A stretch of 64,000 nt of DNA, from the NCBI GenBank assembly GCA_036172665.1, contig CM069880.1, forward strand, positions 7,628,501 to 7,692,500, written 5' to 3'. Positions 28,621-42,960 of this stretch are shown here, piece by piece (the stretch's first letter is position 1; the number at the start of each line of letters is the position of its first letter). A program made the translations under genes and the position numbers. The stretch comes from Prosopocoilus inquinatus. Lineage: Eukaryota > Arthropoda > Insecta > Coleoptera > Lucanidae. The notes beneath the pieces were generated by a model. It saw nothing but the letters and a program-made list of their open reading frames with translations, did no database searches and was not told the DNA's origin.

Positions 28621-31600
28621 TTTAATGAATCAATCTACTTGCTAAATTGAATTAAAAAAAAATTGATTATATTTGAAATTGTACGAGAGCTCTCAATGTA
28701 CTTACCTACACGGTTATTGCAATTTGATCCCAAAAAAAAATTCTTCCACCGATTTTATTAAAACTTCCAATTTACTAGTGGGATGAAGTTAAAATAACGC
28801 AGCTAGAATAATAATAAAAATGAAATACCTGGGTATAGCTTCGATTTATTATTCGCGGAACTTACATTTACGTCTCCCGAAAATAAAAATAGCTTAACCA
28901 AATAAATTTCCATTTATTTATTTATCTTCCCGAAAACCTGGGCGTCGTTCACAATTTACACTCGGAATAATTGCGACGCTGTTAACGAAACACAGAGCGC
29001 TTCGGTTAACGATTTATTTTGATGTTTACGTCTGTAGGTTCTCGATGCGATGGAAAGAAATAAACTTGAAAAATGTAAATATATGTAAATAAAATTCATG
29101 TGATATGCATAACAAATTTTAGCTTTTGATTTATATTAAGATATTTTTGTAAACATCTTGGAAAATTGAGGCTGGTCGTTTTGAATGAGTTGGGGGAAGT
29201 CATTAAAAAATTAGAACGGGGATGTTTCCCCGAGTGGAACAAATCCACAGTCGTAACGAGCCTTAATTAGTATTATAAATTGACGGGGTGGGATAATCTC
29301 AGCAACAATAAATAAGGATTGAAATGAAATGTTCCGTTTAATGGAAAGGCGCCTTGCAAACCAAGAAATTGTAGGGAAAAAAAATAAAATAGAATGATGT
29401 CTGTGACAATGGAAGACCGATGAAAGACGTTTGTGTATGTGTGTGTAGCTGTGGGGAGAACAAAAATCGTCCTGCGGATTAAATAGAGAGAATGCACTTC
29501 AAAGACGATATTGTTGAATTACAGGGAGCAGCTAAAAAGCAATATAGACGAAATATAAAGAGAGAGGAAACAAAGAAATCGAAAAGTTGCAAGGAAGCAT
29601 TGTTATTGAAAGTCCCATGGGGAAAGATTGTTATAAATTGTCTTTTCTGTTCTTTTCAATACATTTGTTGGACATATTTCAGGTCGCGCGCTAGTTCAAT
29701 TGAATTCCCCCCCTCATTTCACTATTCCTCTTTTTATTTAATTTTCCTCTAAATATGTATTACTTTCGTATTGTTTTTATTTGCATACCTGACCTACTTT
29801 CTCTGTGCTGCTCGCTCAAAAAGTCATTTCCTTGAACTACATAGGTGCTGAAACATACTCAGACTCCGACATATTTTTCGCGCATGTTTTTCATTCGAAA
29901 CGAACAATTTGGGTTAAAGTTCAACAACGTGGGATTTAAATAACCGTTGCTAGTTTGAAGGAAAATGAAATACGTTTCAAATTTTCGCAACGGCGACGAC
30001 GTTCGGAATTTTTACTTAACATATCAATAAAGCGTAGATGTCGCCAATGGTACTGATAAATAGCAATAAAATGGAAGCGTTCGGAGGTTTGAATGAACGC
30101 GAAGTATATTCTTTACAGCAAACAGCCTTCTCCTCCGATCTAGAATCCTTAAGTATCCTGTTTATTTGCCGATGCATTCAACCCTAGGCTCTAACTGGGA
30201 CAAATCGATAAGTTTTTCTGAATGAATTCCACGTCGCTTATATTTTGTGCATTTTGATGTTTATTACACTTTCTTTAACACGAAACGAATTTTTGATTGT
30301 TTCATTTAGGTACGAGTGAAAACTTATTTTTTTATCATTTGCTGTTTTATTAGGTATTTGACTTGCAGGTTGTCATATTTTTACAAACAAAATATTGTTT
30401 CGCAAAAAATATTATATTAAACTGAGTTTGCGTCATATTCGGCTTCTTTCATTTATGAGCTTACGTTATTACGTGCAGATCAATAGAACTGGTGTTAATA
30501 TTTCTACTTCTTCTTCCTCTTCCTCTTTTTTTCCTTTTAAACTGGAAAACTCATATACCGAATCGCGGAAATATTGAATTTTGCGTGCAGCGTTTGAAAT
30601 TTCATTAATTCTGACGGAAAGTATTGTTGTAGGCGAATATATTATATTACAAACAGGCAGATCCTGGCAAGCTGATGCGGTAATGAAGCGATGTTCTCTG
30701 GTCGATGTAGCCCTCTTCCGGTCTAAACTGGATAGCCTTTTAAAACTTGCAGCTGTTGTAAACCTTCTGGAAAATCCACAGGCCACAAATTGCGGTGACT
30801 CTTTAAGGAAGCAACTTAACTACTTCAGGTTTCCACCATAGTTCGTTCGTTTCCCCGTAAAATAACACGGACTGTTTTGATGATAATTTACCCACGAAAC
30901 GATTTCGTTTCAATTTAGGTCAAAGAATCACACACACATAAATCAGTTGATATCAACATATAAATAACAAGGATTACTATAATTTAGGGCGTTCTGATTT
31001 TGGTGTGTTGCAGATATATAAAATATTGACGTTTTAACGGACCATAAAAAGAAACTGCGCTAATTTTGGGTCGTATTATAGTTATGTGGCAATTGCTGTG
31101 AGCTTCTGCTATGTTGCACTGAGTGTCACGGGAGCATGCAGTGACCAGACAAACGTCAACCGAGATAATGGGACCGCAAATTCAAATCTGTTCTGAATAG
31201 AGACCTGCGCCCCCATCGGCACACCCACCTGATTTCGAATTACCCATCCGATAAACTTATTATAGTATAATTCGGCTGTTTCGACCGCTTTGTGTCGGTC
31301 GGTTCAATTGCTATAGTTGCATGTTTGGGTGTGTATACGTCGCCCGTATGCACGCATTTCTAAACCCTAAGGGTTAGAAATCCCCCGTCTAAATTATAAT
31401 TACAAACTCAAACTATCTCCACTAACTTACTCCTACATCCCAGACAGAATCGACAAAAATAAATAAGAACGCGCAAACCATTGAATATTTCCGAGAGAAG
31501 TTAAGGAGTTAGATTTTTGTTTACAGCATAACTCAATTTTGCATTTGTAGAAGTTGAAAGATCCAATTCAAATAAAAGTTCCCAACTTTTTTCCAGATGT

Positions 31601-31934
31601 TCCAAAACTTCACGCTGACACTTACGACATTTTAATTCCCGTATGATTATTTATATGCGTATTTAACGGCTTTTATTCAGCCTACGTTTGCGTTAAGAGG
31701 ATCAAGGAAAATATCAAATTCCATCGCGTTTTATAAAATGACAGTTATTTATTGCTCGCTCAAATCCATTTATTATTTTTTCAACCACTACACACACATC
31801 GCTGGCAATATAATGAAAGCAGAACAAATTTTCATGCTATTTTTCAATTAAGAGAAGAGGCAACTTATTTATTTAGGAGTATTATTTAGCCCTACTCCTA
31901 TATCAAATTTAAAGAGTGTCTACTCAATATTTGT
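28621..31934. other. Spacer, no supported gene
   Basis: AT-rich. A TTC-rich tract lies at about 30507-30530, with overlapping open frames of 86 and 105 codons on opposite strands at 30.47-30.84 kb and no recognisable motif. A near-palindrome (ATTTCTAAACCCTAAGGG... at 31356-31381) is present. No element ends were recognised. Confidence 0.35.
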
Positions 31935-33327
31935 AATACTAATATCATTTCTTAAACGCCTGAATGTTCCCAGTGATAAGGGGACCGGCCTTGCAATCGT
32001 AAGGTGAGTTCGAACCACGCTCGAGATATTTCTTGGATGTGGTGGTCGTTATTCACTTTAGGTACCCTTCATTGCTGGGGATAAAACTCGACACTGCTTC
32101 TCCTTCAACGGCAAGAGGGTTTGGAAGTAACAAAGCCATAGAACACTTTACACACATAAAATACACTGCCGCCCCTGAGTTCCTGACAGATCCATGACTC
32201 AAAACCCCGTTGGGCAACCACCACAGATAAAATAAAAAACATTCCAAACCTGACAATTGGCATTTTCCGTGTTGTCGCTTTAATATGCCATTCATTAATA
32301 AACATAATTTTATCGATTATTGTGCTTTAGAAAATAAATTCCCAATATGAAAAATATACGGGATGTTTGATTATAAAGGCATTGATGTAATCATAAGGAA
32401 TTTATCTATAGAAACAAATAATGAAACTTGAACAATAAGAACGAAATAATCTGTACTTAGAATGTAAAATTCACTTGATATAATAACTTTTGTTATACGT
32501 AAATACCAATAACTGTTATTGTTTCTATCACAAATTCCTGTTTTAGATCAACTATTTCGCTTTGTTGAATTAACTGAAATAAGTAACTGTTTAGAATTAT
32601 CATACATAATATCAATTTTCGTCGTTGCTCAAAGCAGTTGGTTTAGTCAATATAATAATTGTTTGAACAACAATCTATTTAATACATGTAATAATGGATG
32701 CACATCTTATCCAGAATTAGAAAGAAATCACGGATTACATGTAGTGATAGGTTTTTGGTTTGTTTTCTGATTGTTAAGTGTAAAGAATTGCCAGATGTAC
32801 ATACAGAAAACGAACGTTAAGTGTAAGATATACAGATAAAACCACTCCAAGTAGGCAGATAATTTAAATTGGCACACATCGGCAAGTGTAATAAATTGGG
32901 GAGGGTGCGATGGATATACGGCAGTCGCTTGTATGCTAACGTGTCGGATATTACAAGCGCTGCCTTCTATTGCAACATTTGCCTTTATTCTTGTTTTCAA
33001 TAGGGTAGTTTGACTTTTGTTTCCACAGTTGAAACTCAAACTCTGTTGTTAATTTTCTATTCATTATAATTCTATTAAGTTGTACGAAATGCGTTCGTAA
33101 TTTTATTAACGAAGCCCATTTGTAGAATAACTCACTCACTAATATGTATGTGTGTACTTACGCTCGCACGTAAGACTACTTCGTGAGCACTCGGGTATTC
33201 CTACTTAATGTGACGGGATCTGTATATTATGATTTTCGTACCTTTACATAAAGTGGAAGTATTTGTTAAAAGCTTTTGTATAAGTAGTTAACATTCCGTT
33301 AATTAGCTTATTAAATTACCTGCTGTG
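31935..33327. repeat. Interspersed repeat R1, copy B
   Basis: Second copy of the repeat at 13830-15482, in the same orientation, with the landmarks in the same order. Similarity is high by eye across most of about 1.3 kb. Its right end (GACGGGATCTGTATATTATG, then GTGGAAGTATTTGTTAAAAGC and AAATTACCTGCT) matches copy A near 15.35-15.48 kb. Confidence 0.75.
31952..32241 (+). mobile_element. tRNA-derived SINE-like copy B
   Basis: The head retains an A-box-like stretch (CCCAGTGATAAGGGGACC, about 31969), the CCTTGCAATCGTAAGG arm and a B-box-like GAGTTCGAACCACGC (about 32006-32020). The shared ~220-bp body follows, ending CACAGATAAAATAAA. The internal promoter boxes point to RNA polymerase III origin. 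It lies inside repeat R1. Confidence 0.8.
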
Positions 33328-36300
33328 TTATGATTTTCGTTTTAAGCTGTTATATTGTGTAATTGATTTATCAAACGAGGAATATTCTGAAAATTTTTAT
33401 AAATTTATGAATGAATCCGTTGTGACATGTCGAAATAAATTTGAATAATTTTCGGGTAACGGCTAACACTGATGATGGATATTGATATTAATATGGAATT
33501 CTCTTGTGGCATGATTTGATTGCTATTTCAATCAGATGGTTCTTTTAAAGCTCGTGCTAATTCGATGATGGAATGTGCATTTTACGGTAGAGTACACGCG
33601 GACAATGCAGTGGCACGTATATTACTGCGAAATTAATTTTGTAATATAATAGCCGAACGAGTTAGAAAAGAAGAGATCGCCAGCAATTATGTTAATAGTG
33701 CAAAGTTATATCGCAGTTACACAGGGAACGGTTTAAATTTTATAGCCGAGGCGAACGTAAAATTTTCGAAAATAATGACCAATATCACTTACACTACTTA
33801 TTTAGATTAAAGATAACGCTTACACGAACATTTTCATTAACAACGGTGTTAACAATTTATGTTTCGAGCCTGGTATGCATATGTTGCTGGCTGAAACGAA
33901 ATTCCGCGAACACATAAAATATAACACGCTCAATTGTTAAAGCCGTTTTTACTTTTTACGTCGTCGTAAAGATTCGATTCACGGGTTTTACTTACGCGTT
34001 GCTTTACTCCATCAAGTTTTATTCGTTAGTACCTTACATTAGCTGGCCATTGCAGTAGTGTTTTGTAAAACCAGTTAACGTAGAAAACCCACGTAAAGCG
34101 TTATTTCCAAGTAATTGCAAGACATCGTCAGTTTTTTTTCCTTCAGTCTCATTAAATTGCAACTAAATAAGTTTGATCTAGAGATTATTCCTCTTAATAA
34201 ATTTCCGCATAGTGACACCGCAAGTTTGAGAGTTTTGTAAACTTTGACTAGACAAGGCTAAACTTGTTCTATAGAAATGGTATAATGTGATGGCGTTGTT
34301 CACATAAAAGAACTAGTTTCTTTTAGTATCACATTCAAGAAGTTCGGAGTTCTCGGCCGTAATTAATAAAGCCGCGAAGTTTCATTTTGCCAAAAAAAAA
34401 AAAATGTTACACTCCCCAGATGGGTTTAATTTCAGGGATTTTAATATATTCGGCGCGAGCGATTTTCAATTTTGGTGGCCGCAGAATCATTTAGCTTCCC
34501 TGAGAGCTTGCATTTGTTTACCAATCAAGATTGTAGCAGCAAGGCCCTAAGTCTTGCTTCGATTTCGAAGTATACGAACCCTCTGTTCAATATTTACTCT
34601 CTACAGTAAACCAACTCCGAAGACTGTTTGCATTGTTGATTCGAATATTATAGGTCTTTGAGTATTAAAGGACATCACTATGTAACTGCAAGCGATTTGA
34701 GAAACTAGCCAAGCATTTTACTTCCCCAGCAATAAAGATTTGCAGTTTATAAACCGTCTGGCAATGACGATCGGTAGAATTGAAACGGAAGTAAAATAAA
34801 AATCGATGCCGAAGCATGGCTACTGCGGGACGAAATCAATTTTATCAATTTCTGTCGTGGGTGGTGCGCATCCAGGGAACCATAATAAATGACCTAAAAT
34901 GGCAATTGTGTTGTGCTAAATCGGTCTTTTGATTTACGGCCTTCTCGGACAGACGCAGGACGAAGGATGGGTCGCGTTGTCGTTCTGACTCAAGATGTCC
35001 CAAGGCACCGGCCCGCCGACAGCTTGTTTACGACGCACAGAGACGCCAAGCCGGAAGCCGCGATATTTTAGAACAAGTCACCGGAAACAGCAACGGTGAA
35101 CATGTCAGTTTTGTGTTCTGTGCGATTGTCATTCATTACTAAATCGTCCACCACCTCAAAGCACCCTTTTAGTACAACCAATTATAAAATAATACTTTTT
35201 GCTTTCGTCGAAATGAGATTCACTTTCAGTATAGCGAGATTGTTTCTGCTTTCGCCAGGTAAATTTAATAATAAATATCAGTGACACATGTGTTTATCAA
35301 TTTAATGTGGCTTAGGCGAAACTAGGGGTTAAAATTGCCATCTTTGTCATTGTGAACGTGCCTGGTTAGTAAAAGAAGGTGAAAGAAAACGTTCTGCATG
35401 TTGCTGCTCTCGCCTTAGATAGCATCTAATCTGACCCAAATGAAACAAGAGTGGCAGAAGAAGACGGAGAGCGGTGAATTTAAACAATGGTCGTGGCGTA
35501 TGATGTGATTCATCATGATGTAACCGACTATAGCCGTCTCGTGCAGAACTATCCGAAGAGCTACATAATCCATCAAATATTTCGATATAAGGAAGACAAT
35601 ATAGTTAGATATCTGGGAAGTTTTTCTGGCCATTTTCTTTATAGGGTTACCGTGCAACTAATGACAACGTGGCGCCGAAGGTCTCATTAAGATGAAAAGC
35701 GTAGTCATTTTTTTGGCTTAATCTGATTCATTTACGAGCACAACATACAACATTAAAATCGATTTGCACTCAACCGGATTAAAATTTAAAAAAAAGTCAG
35801 TTACGTTTACGTTTCTAATGTAAACTTTTATCGAGAAAAATATGAAACGATAATATAATCTTTGTTGAACGTCAAAGACGTTGTCCAAACAGAGAATTCT
35901 CCCTGTTTTATAGGAAAGGAAAACCAATAACTGTCATTTAAATATCCGAACAATAAGACAAAATGACGCAGTTGTGGTGCGAGGCACGAGGAAAGCTACA
36001 ATGGCACGTAATTTTTAAGACGTCGTCGTAGATTTGATTCTATATGTAAAGATAGGATTTTCTACGTTCGTACGTGAACTTGAAGCTGAACGTAAAATTT
36101 AGATAAAAATTTCCCTCTCGGTACGGTTAATCTGCAGCAACGTCAATAATAAACGAGTTCCTAAACGCGTTCGCGTACTCGATGCGAAATGTCGCAAAGC
36201 ATATCCTTATACAGGAAGAAGCTGTACAAAGGACCACTTTAATTCAATTAATTAAATACGGGGCTCTAAATGAATAGCAGAAATCCTCGAAGGTGGCGAC

Positions 36301-39300
36301 GAGGCGAAAAGGGTAGGGCAGTGAATACTGATGGTATCTGTGCAGAAATTCGCTTGAATCTTCGACGATACGGACATAAAGGTATTTTACTCGACTTAAC
36401 AATCGTCAGTGTTCGGAGTCAAGCTCGTTAGTTAATGACTGTCTCGTTGAAACCTCCCCAAGTGGGTGATTATTTATTTGGCCTCCATTATCACCTATTA
36501 TTCCAATTCATTTCCATAAAAAACTATTCTCATCCTCGAAACATACATGAACGTCTATTATTAAATGCACTTCCTTCAACGAACTAACAAAATAAAATTA
36601 CTGCATTCGGTGATGGTAACGAAGCTCTCTTTCCTGACGCATTCAAGATAAATGAAGACGCAGGAGTCTTTCGGAAAAGTAAAGCAAAACTCTTTGAAGT
36701 CACCGACAAAGTCAAAGCTAAACATTTTACGACAACCGCAGTTTCAGACTGCATGATTCGTATTCCGTTAACTAGAATAATTTGGAAACATTGTTCGATG
36801 CCGTCGTATTAAATTTTACGAAATGAAGACGTCTCTCAACTTTCCAGTTGCTTTCAGCCCTCTCTCTTCTTTCACTTACAATTCACACAGCGAATTTAGT
36901 GTTGTATAATGTAATTCATTACCCTTGATAATCTAATAAGTATAAAATCACTCAAGTTGACACGTATATTACCGGTGAGAATAATACATAAGTGTTTTCC
37001 GATTGTAAGCCATGATTAAGGCATAAATAAAATTTGTGCTATAAATGTGGTATACGAGGCTCAATATTTTGTGATATTCAGGCCACTCGTTCTCTATCAT
37101 AAAATCTCCTCGCTTTTACATCTTCATCTGTTACCCAAGATTTAAGGAATAATCGGGCTTTAAAAAAGAAATTAGTTTCTGAATATGGCGCGATTCACTC
37201 CTTATCAATTTAAATACTCAATAAGCTTCGATTTTTATTTCACTTTTCCGCGATTTTGTCTCGATTTCCGATGCGAACTCGACGCTCGCAAATTAAACTT
37301 TTACTATAAAATCCAGGAAAATCGGAGAAAAAAAATTGACCAATTTTATTTCACTTTTAAAAGTATGAAATATGAGCTCCTGCTTCGTTTATTTTAAAAA
37401 TCAAACAGAAATCTCAAAGAGGAAAAAACTTACAACTTGTAAATTGCAGCTGCATCTATTGATCTGTTTCTCATTGAGATACCTTTATTTTCTATTGGTG
37501 GAGTCATTGTAAGGGCGATTGTCAAGTTTAATTAAAAACTTGCGCGAGTTTTTGGAAAATCACAGGATTGTTTGAGTTGACGCGCTGAAAGTTTGCAGTT
37601 AATACACAGTCCTTTGATAAATTTACGCAATTTGTAAACTAACAAATGCATCCAGTCATTATGTCTTCGTATAAAAGCGTTTGTGTAATTTTAAACTGAT
37701 GCAGTGCCGTTTAATTTTAATTTTAATAAACAACTAGGGTAGCTATTTGCTTCTCTCCAAAATAAAAGTGTAAAACTTAAAATTCGTTTAGTATATCTGA
37801 AAATCTTCTCATAATTACTTTGCTTTGTCAACGTCCACAATAGTAACTGAATTAACAACGAATTATTCCAAACGCGGCAGAAGAGAAGCATGGCAAGCGC
37901 AGTAAGAACAAAGAAGTTATTTCTTTGACATTCATTCTGCTGTAGAGATGTTTAGTACAAGTGCAAAAAAGAAAAAGACATTTTCGGAATCTTCCATCAA
38001 AGTATCGACTGTACAAACCAGTCATCAGAACTGTGATTCTTGTTTTTATTAATGGCATTGTTGTCTTGATCTCTGCAAAGAAGAAAACGGGAATAACAAG
38101 TAAACCGATCGCGAAATAGAAAAAATAACCGCGTTTGACTTCATTGCACGGAGCTTCTAATTCGGAAAATATCGATTTTCCAAATTCCACTCTTTCTGTT
38201 TCAATTCCTACGAGCGTTTTATTCTAAACGTAGCCTAATTTAAGGTCATTTCGCAAGTCACGTTACCGTTACGTGTTCCGTTTACTTATACGGAAAATAT
38301 CTCCTTAATTTCATATGTCATCCTATTTTACGCCGTTTCTTTCGACGTCTTCATGTCTTACGAACCTTCTCCACTTTTCTGCTATTTTTAAGGAAAAACC
38401 TGCGCGTCTCGATACTATCACGTGTGCAATTCACGAGAAAGTTTGTTTCAATATTTAAGTTAGCGAGCACATCGTTCATATCCGTTAACTATTAAATCCT
38501 TTAGCGTAGCTCGAGATCGTTATTATTTCCAGAACGGAAACTGAACAGCGGGCGGTCTCCAGTAGTCTGTACCTCTCTCCATGGGCGCCAGGAAGTTATT
38601 TGACAGCTGTGAAACTAAACCGAAAATATTAATACCAACCTTTGTTTTTAGCGATTTTCTTCAACAACCACCCTACTCTTATTAAATTATTACCAACCAA
38701 CCTCGATTCTTTAAGCCCCATTTGCTCATCTTAAAACTGCACCATATTTTGCAGATGCATTCAACGATTTCAACCCCCGCATGACTGAGATATATGACAC
38801 AGCGTGAAAGCACACTGAATTATTTAAATCGATCTGCAGCGTTTCCAACAAAAAAAGAATCATCGTTCAGCTTTATTTATTCGCTTATTTCCAATGTAGT
38901 TTCAGGGTTTTAACTTTAAATAGAACAAGAAAATGCACTTCAAAATTACACCCATTTTAGAAAATAATTGTTTGTACAATTAGAACTTAAATACCTAAAA
39001 CTAACCTGGAGAATCAAAGGAATATAAAAAATTAAACGAGATCCAAAGAGGAAAAGATAAAATAAAACAAGCCGAGCCAATTATATTTTTAATTTATAAA
39101 AGAAAGTCGTTAATATTCAGATGAAACCCAAAAGTTCAAATAAAGGTTTTTTTTATGAAAATATATATATATATATATTTTATTTTGGTGGAAATTATTA
39201 AAGCACGTTCTTTATTTCATGGCGGTTAAATAAGTGCTAATACTCTTTGCTAGTGGCAGATTTCTTTAAAATTCCACCTGCGGGCATTTTTCCTTTTATA

Positions 39301-41395
39301 CGCTTTTTTCATGACAGACAGTAATTAGAGGTAGGTGGACCCTATTTATAACTGATCAAAGTTAAACGCCTCTCAGCAGGCGTTTTGTTCGCAGATTCCA
39401 CAGGGATGAATTCAGATATTAAATTTTTACGCCTACCCCATTTAAAAAAAAAGTGACAATCCTCGTCCTGTTAAACATTAATCTCCGTGGCGCCGACACA
39501 GTTACAATCATAGAAAGCAAATAGAAACATGAAATTTTACGGGCCAATCTAAAAATGTAAATAAATTTTCAATAAGCAAAAAAGGGATAAAGTTTTGTTC
39601 GTGTTTGTTAAAACAAAAACAGTGCTCTGGAAAGTTTGCATAGGATGAAAACCGAATTGATAAAGTACAAACAGCTTTATAAAAAAAAATAATTTCGCGT
39701 TAAATTAAAGGAACCTCGCAAATTCATTTAGTTTTCGACTGAAAATGTGTTATCACGTTAGAAAAAGCGTTAAATATAATTGGATCAACGAAAATTATAA
39801 AACCCGAGGGCCTCGGGGCATTTCATAAAATCCATAAATAAATAAGGATCATCCCCGGTGATTGATTGTATCCGTGTAATATTTTTTAAAGCAGTTTCTT
39901 TAAAACACCTCAAAAAAATTATTTATCTTTTTATATACCTGCATTTGTGTATTAATTTGTGATGTTAAAATTGATGTGGATGTGATGTATGCAAAGGAAA
40001 TTTATCTTTAAAACAAAATAAAACTGTAAATTACTGGGTCAAACACGACACTGCCGCTAGGTCTGTAATTAGAAAGAGTTATTTTCGTCCCCCGATCAGT
40101 AATTGCTCTGTGAAATTAAGCATGACAATGTAAAATTTACTAGAAAGTAACCCTATAATTTAGAGCAGTTTTTTATAACGGGTAACGTTTCAATTAAACT
40201 TCTAATTTTATGCCGGTGGATATTTTAACTCGTTTTACGTATTTCGAATTAAAATAACTCGAAGAAGGAAATTGTTTTTAAAGATATGCGACGTGTAAAC
40301 ATGAACGGGAAAGGTAAACAGGAATTTGTGTGCAGAAAGTGTTAAGGGTAGATATTTATCATTAAAGTCATCCCTGTCCCTTGCTGAAATACAGATTCAA
40401 GCTCTCGAATGTCAACCACACGTACTGTGTGAACAAATTCACGCAGGGTGTTTTTTTAATTAAAAACGACTTTCAAATATTCTAAGCAGAATTCATTAAA
40501 ATTATCACTCACTGCACCACCGCTTTGAAATGCGGGTCGCGTGAAACAGACCTTTATTTTCCGTACGCAAAAACACTATCGTAAGGGGAAAAAAATCCAC
40601 CCTGTTTATATACCCATCAGGTACATAACACTGTGTCTTTATTAGCTCTCCACGGCACGATTCAAAACTTTGTCTGAGATTTGGCGAATTTTCTCTTATT
40701 CCCTTTCCGTAATTAGACAAGTTTTCAAGTTACCCAAGTACGAAATCTACTGCTAAAGACTTACACACATGGAATCTACTATATCAAATCCTCACATATT
40801 TTAGGGAGGGTTACGACGGGAATTGCATTAATGAGTTTTCCTTTGTTTAATTAAAACGAAATTCACGTTTTCATAACTACCCAAACTTACACGAACATCA
40901 AAGATACACTTTCTGACGAAATAATTACACCTTATTTCTAATTTAATCATAATTAATTCTGCTAATTAAACTAAACGTGTCATATACAGATGTTTAATAA
41001 ACTCGTCAAACTCTTGATATGGATAAAGTTGTACAATCAACGGAATTAACTAAAACCAGATACATTTACTGTTATTGATTAGATACTGATTTTGTTTTTG
41101 CAAATAAGCATAATATATTTCCGCTTCATAATGAGTTTTGCAAAAACATAAATGATCTTTCAAAGAAAACACATTCAAATAAAGAAGATTCGTGTTTTCT
41201 TTACCTACCTTACTTATTTAATCCTACGTATTTCTACCATTAGATGTAAAATTGGTATGGTTACAAGTATTAAAAAAAAATAACATCTTCAAATTATGGA
41301 TTAAGAATAATACAGGAAAAAAAGCAGAGCATCGTAATTCCAAAAGAAGAAACAGGATTGGGTATGGGTATATTGGTAACAGATAAAATGAACAG
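33328..41395. other. Spacer, no supported gene
   Basis: About 8 kb of AT-rich DNA. A GC-richer patch is seen at 34.94-35.07 kb (CACCGGCCCGCCGACAGC) and a TA microsatellite at about 39161-39178. Open frames up to 112 codons (for example 37852-38190, minus) have no recognisable motif. It could be intronic or intergenic. Confidence 0.35.
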
Positions 41396-41401
41396 CAGAA
41401 A

Positions 41402-42960
41402 ATCCTTCCAATAATCAACAAGGTTGGGAAAAGCGTCGGGTATTTAATACGGGTGTTTGGTGAATGAAATTAGGAGGAAGAGCAATGAAATGAAGAACAT
41501 GAAGCCAAATTAAAGGATAACTGTTGTGCAGTGGGTTAAATAAATATAGCGTTTACGGTTTATTAACGTGTATTATTGACAGCACAGCGTAAATGTTTAC
41601 AATTAAACATATTACTGCTTTTCGGTCATAACTAAAGTCCCTAGATCTATCAAAGTAACGCAGTTGGTAAGGACAGTGAGTTAGAAAAAGAACAATTGGT
41701 AAAAACCATGAGAGAGAAAACTATCAAGAAGGAATCAATATGGCGCAGTGACATTTCTTGACAGTTGTCAGATGATCTATCGTTAGCTTTCAAATTTAAG
41801 TTTCAAACACAGTTGTGTTTTTGAACTTATCTGCATGCACAAATGGATAAGAAAAACCGCTTCAACTTTCGCCGCATTCGCACTCAACAATTAAGATACT
41901 TCGATATTATCAGGTTCGTTCATTTAGCATAATAAATCATCGATGGGACTTTGAATCATGATGGAATAGTGTGAATAGACTGTAAATTTAAAAGACGTAT
42001 ATATCAATTACTACGAACTGAAATTAACCTTCAGGAAAATGTCACATTCGTATTGAAAAAAATTGAAAGCTTTCATATTTAACAAGTTTAAGGCTTTGGT
42101 TTTCTTGTCTACTATTTTTTGCTTTCAACTTAAAGTAAAGAATACCTACGAAGTGCGGTTTTATTTATAAAATTAATTAGTATTTTTTGTGATTCAAGCC
42201 GTTCTACACAGTGATTATTAATCACTTAAAGGCTTTATTATTGACTAATTTAGTAAATGACTGTAAGAAACTTTCAGCTCTCATCAATGTTTTGAAATTA
42301 GCGCGAAGCAGGGAATTAACATGGCGGCAAGTTTGCCTTACTTTGATAGATTTAGGATCATCAGTGCGTGAGATTCCTGATGTAATTAAAAACCCTTATA
42401 TTATGAACAAACAACTATCTGAAAGAATCCAAGCAAAGAATCTAATCAATTATCAATAAGGTTGCAAAAGCCTTGGTTGGGATATTTAATATCCTAAAGC
42501 TTGGTAAATGAAATTAGGGAGAAGAGTAATGAGATGAAGAAGAACCAAGAAGCCAAGTCAAAAGATACCACATGGACAAATGTAAATGAATAAGCGGAAA
42601 AAAATTGAAAATTGGGGAAATTGACGAAGTCATAAGTGCAAGAGATTCCTAATGTAATTAAAACCCCTTTTATTATGAACAAACAACTATCTGAAAGTAT
42701 CCAAGCAAAGAATCTAACCAATTATCAATAAGGTTGGGAAAGCCTTGGTTCAGGTATTTAATACCCTAATGCCTGGGAAGAAGAGTAATGAGATAAAGAA
42801 GAATCAAGAAGCCATGTCAAAAAATACCACATGGACCAAGGTAACTGAAAGAAATTGAAAATTGGGACAATTAATGATGTCATCAATGCATGAGATTCCT
42901 GATGTAATTAGAAACTCTTACATTATGAACAAATAACTATCTGAAAACTTCCAATTATAA
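41402..42960. repeat. Tandem ~250-272-bp repeat, with one displaced partial unit
   Basis: Units start at about 42363, 42635 and 42885 (GTGCGTGAGATTCCTGATGT and variants). Each has TTATGAACAAA.AACTATCTG, CCAAGCAAAGAATCTAA, CAATAAGGTTG..AAAGCC, TATTTAATA and GAAGAGTAATGAGAT. The last unit is partial. A partial unit at 41402-41516 carries the AACAAGGTTGGGAAAAGC to GAAGCCAAA part, separated by about 850 bp of unrelated DNA. No long reading frame is kept across units. Confidence 0.7.

Noticed and set aside
30469..30841. Overlapping frames of 86 and 105 codons as a host exon
   Set aside because: Both strands are open without recognisable motif or supporting neighbours, and a TTC/GAA tract explains part of the length.
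32053..32305. Minus-strand frames of 66 and 80 codons resembling frames at 13852-14085 and 55039-55245
   Set aside because: The shared peptide (LAVEGEAVS) comes from the SINE-like body, which is non-coding; similarity reflects repeat copies, not a gene family.
39161..39178. TA-alternating tract
   Set aside because: A simple microsatellite; no further meaning supported.
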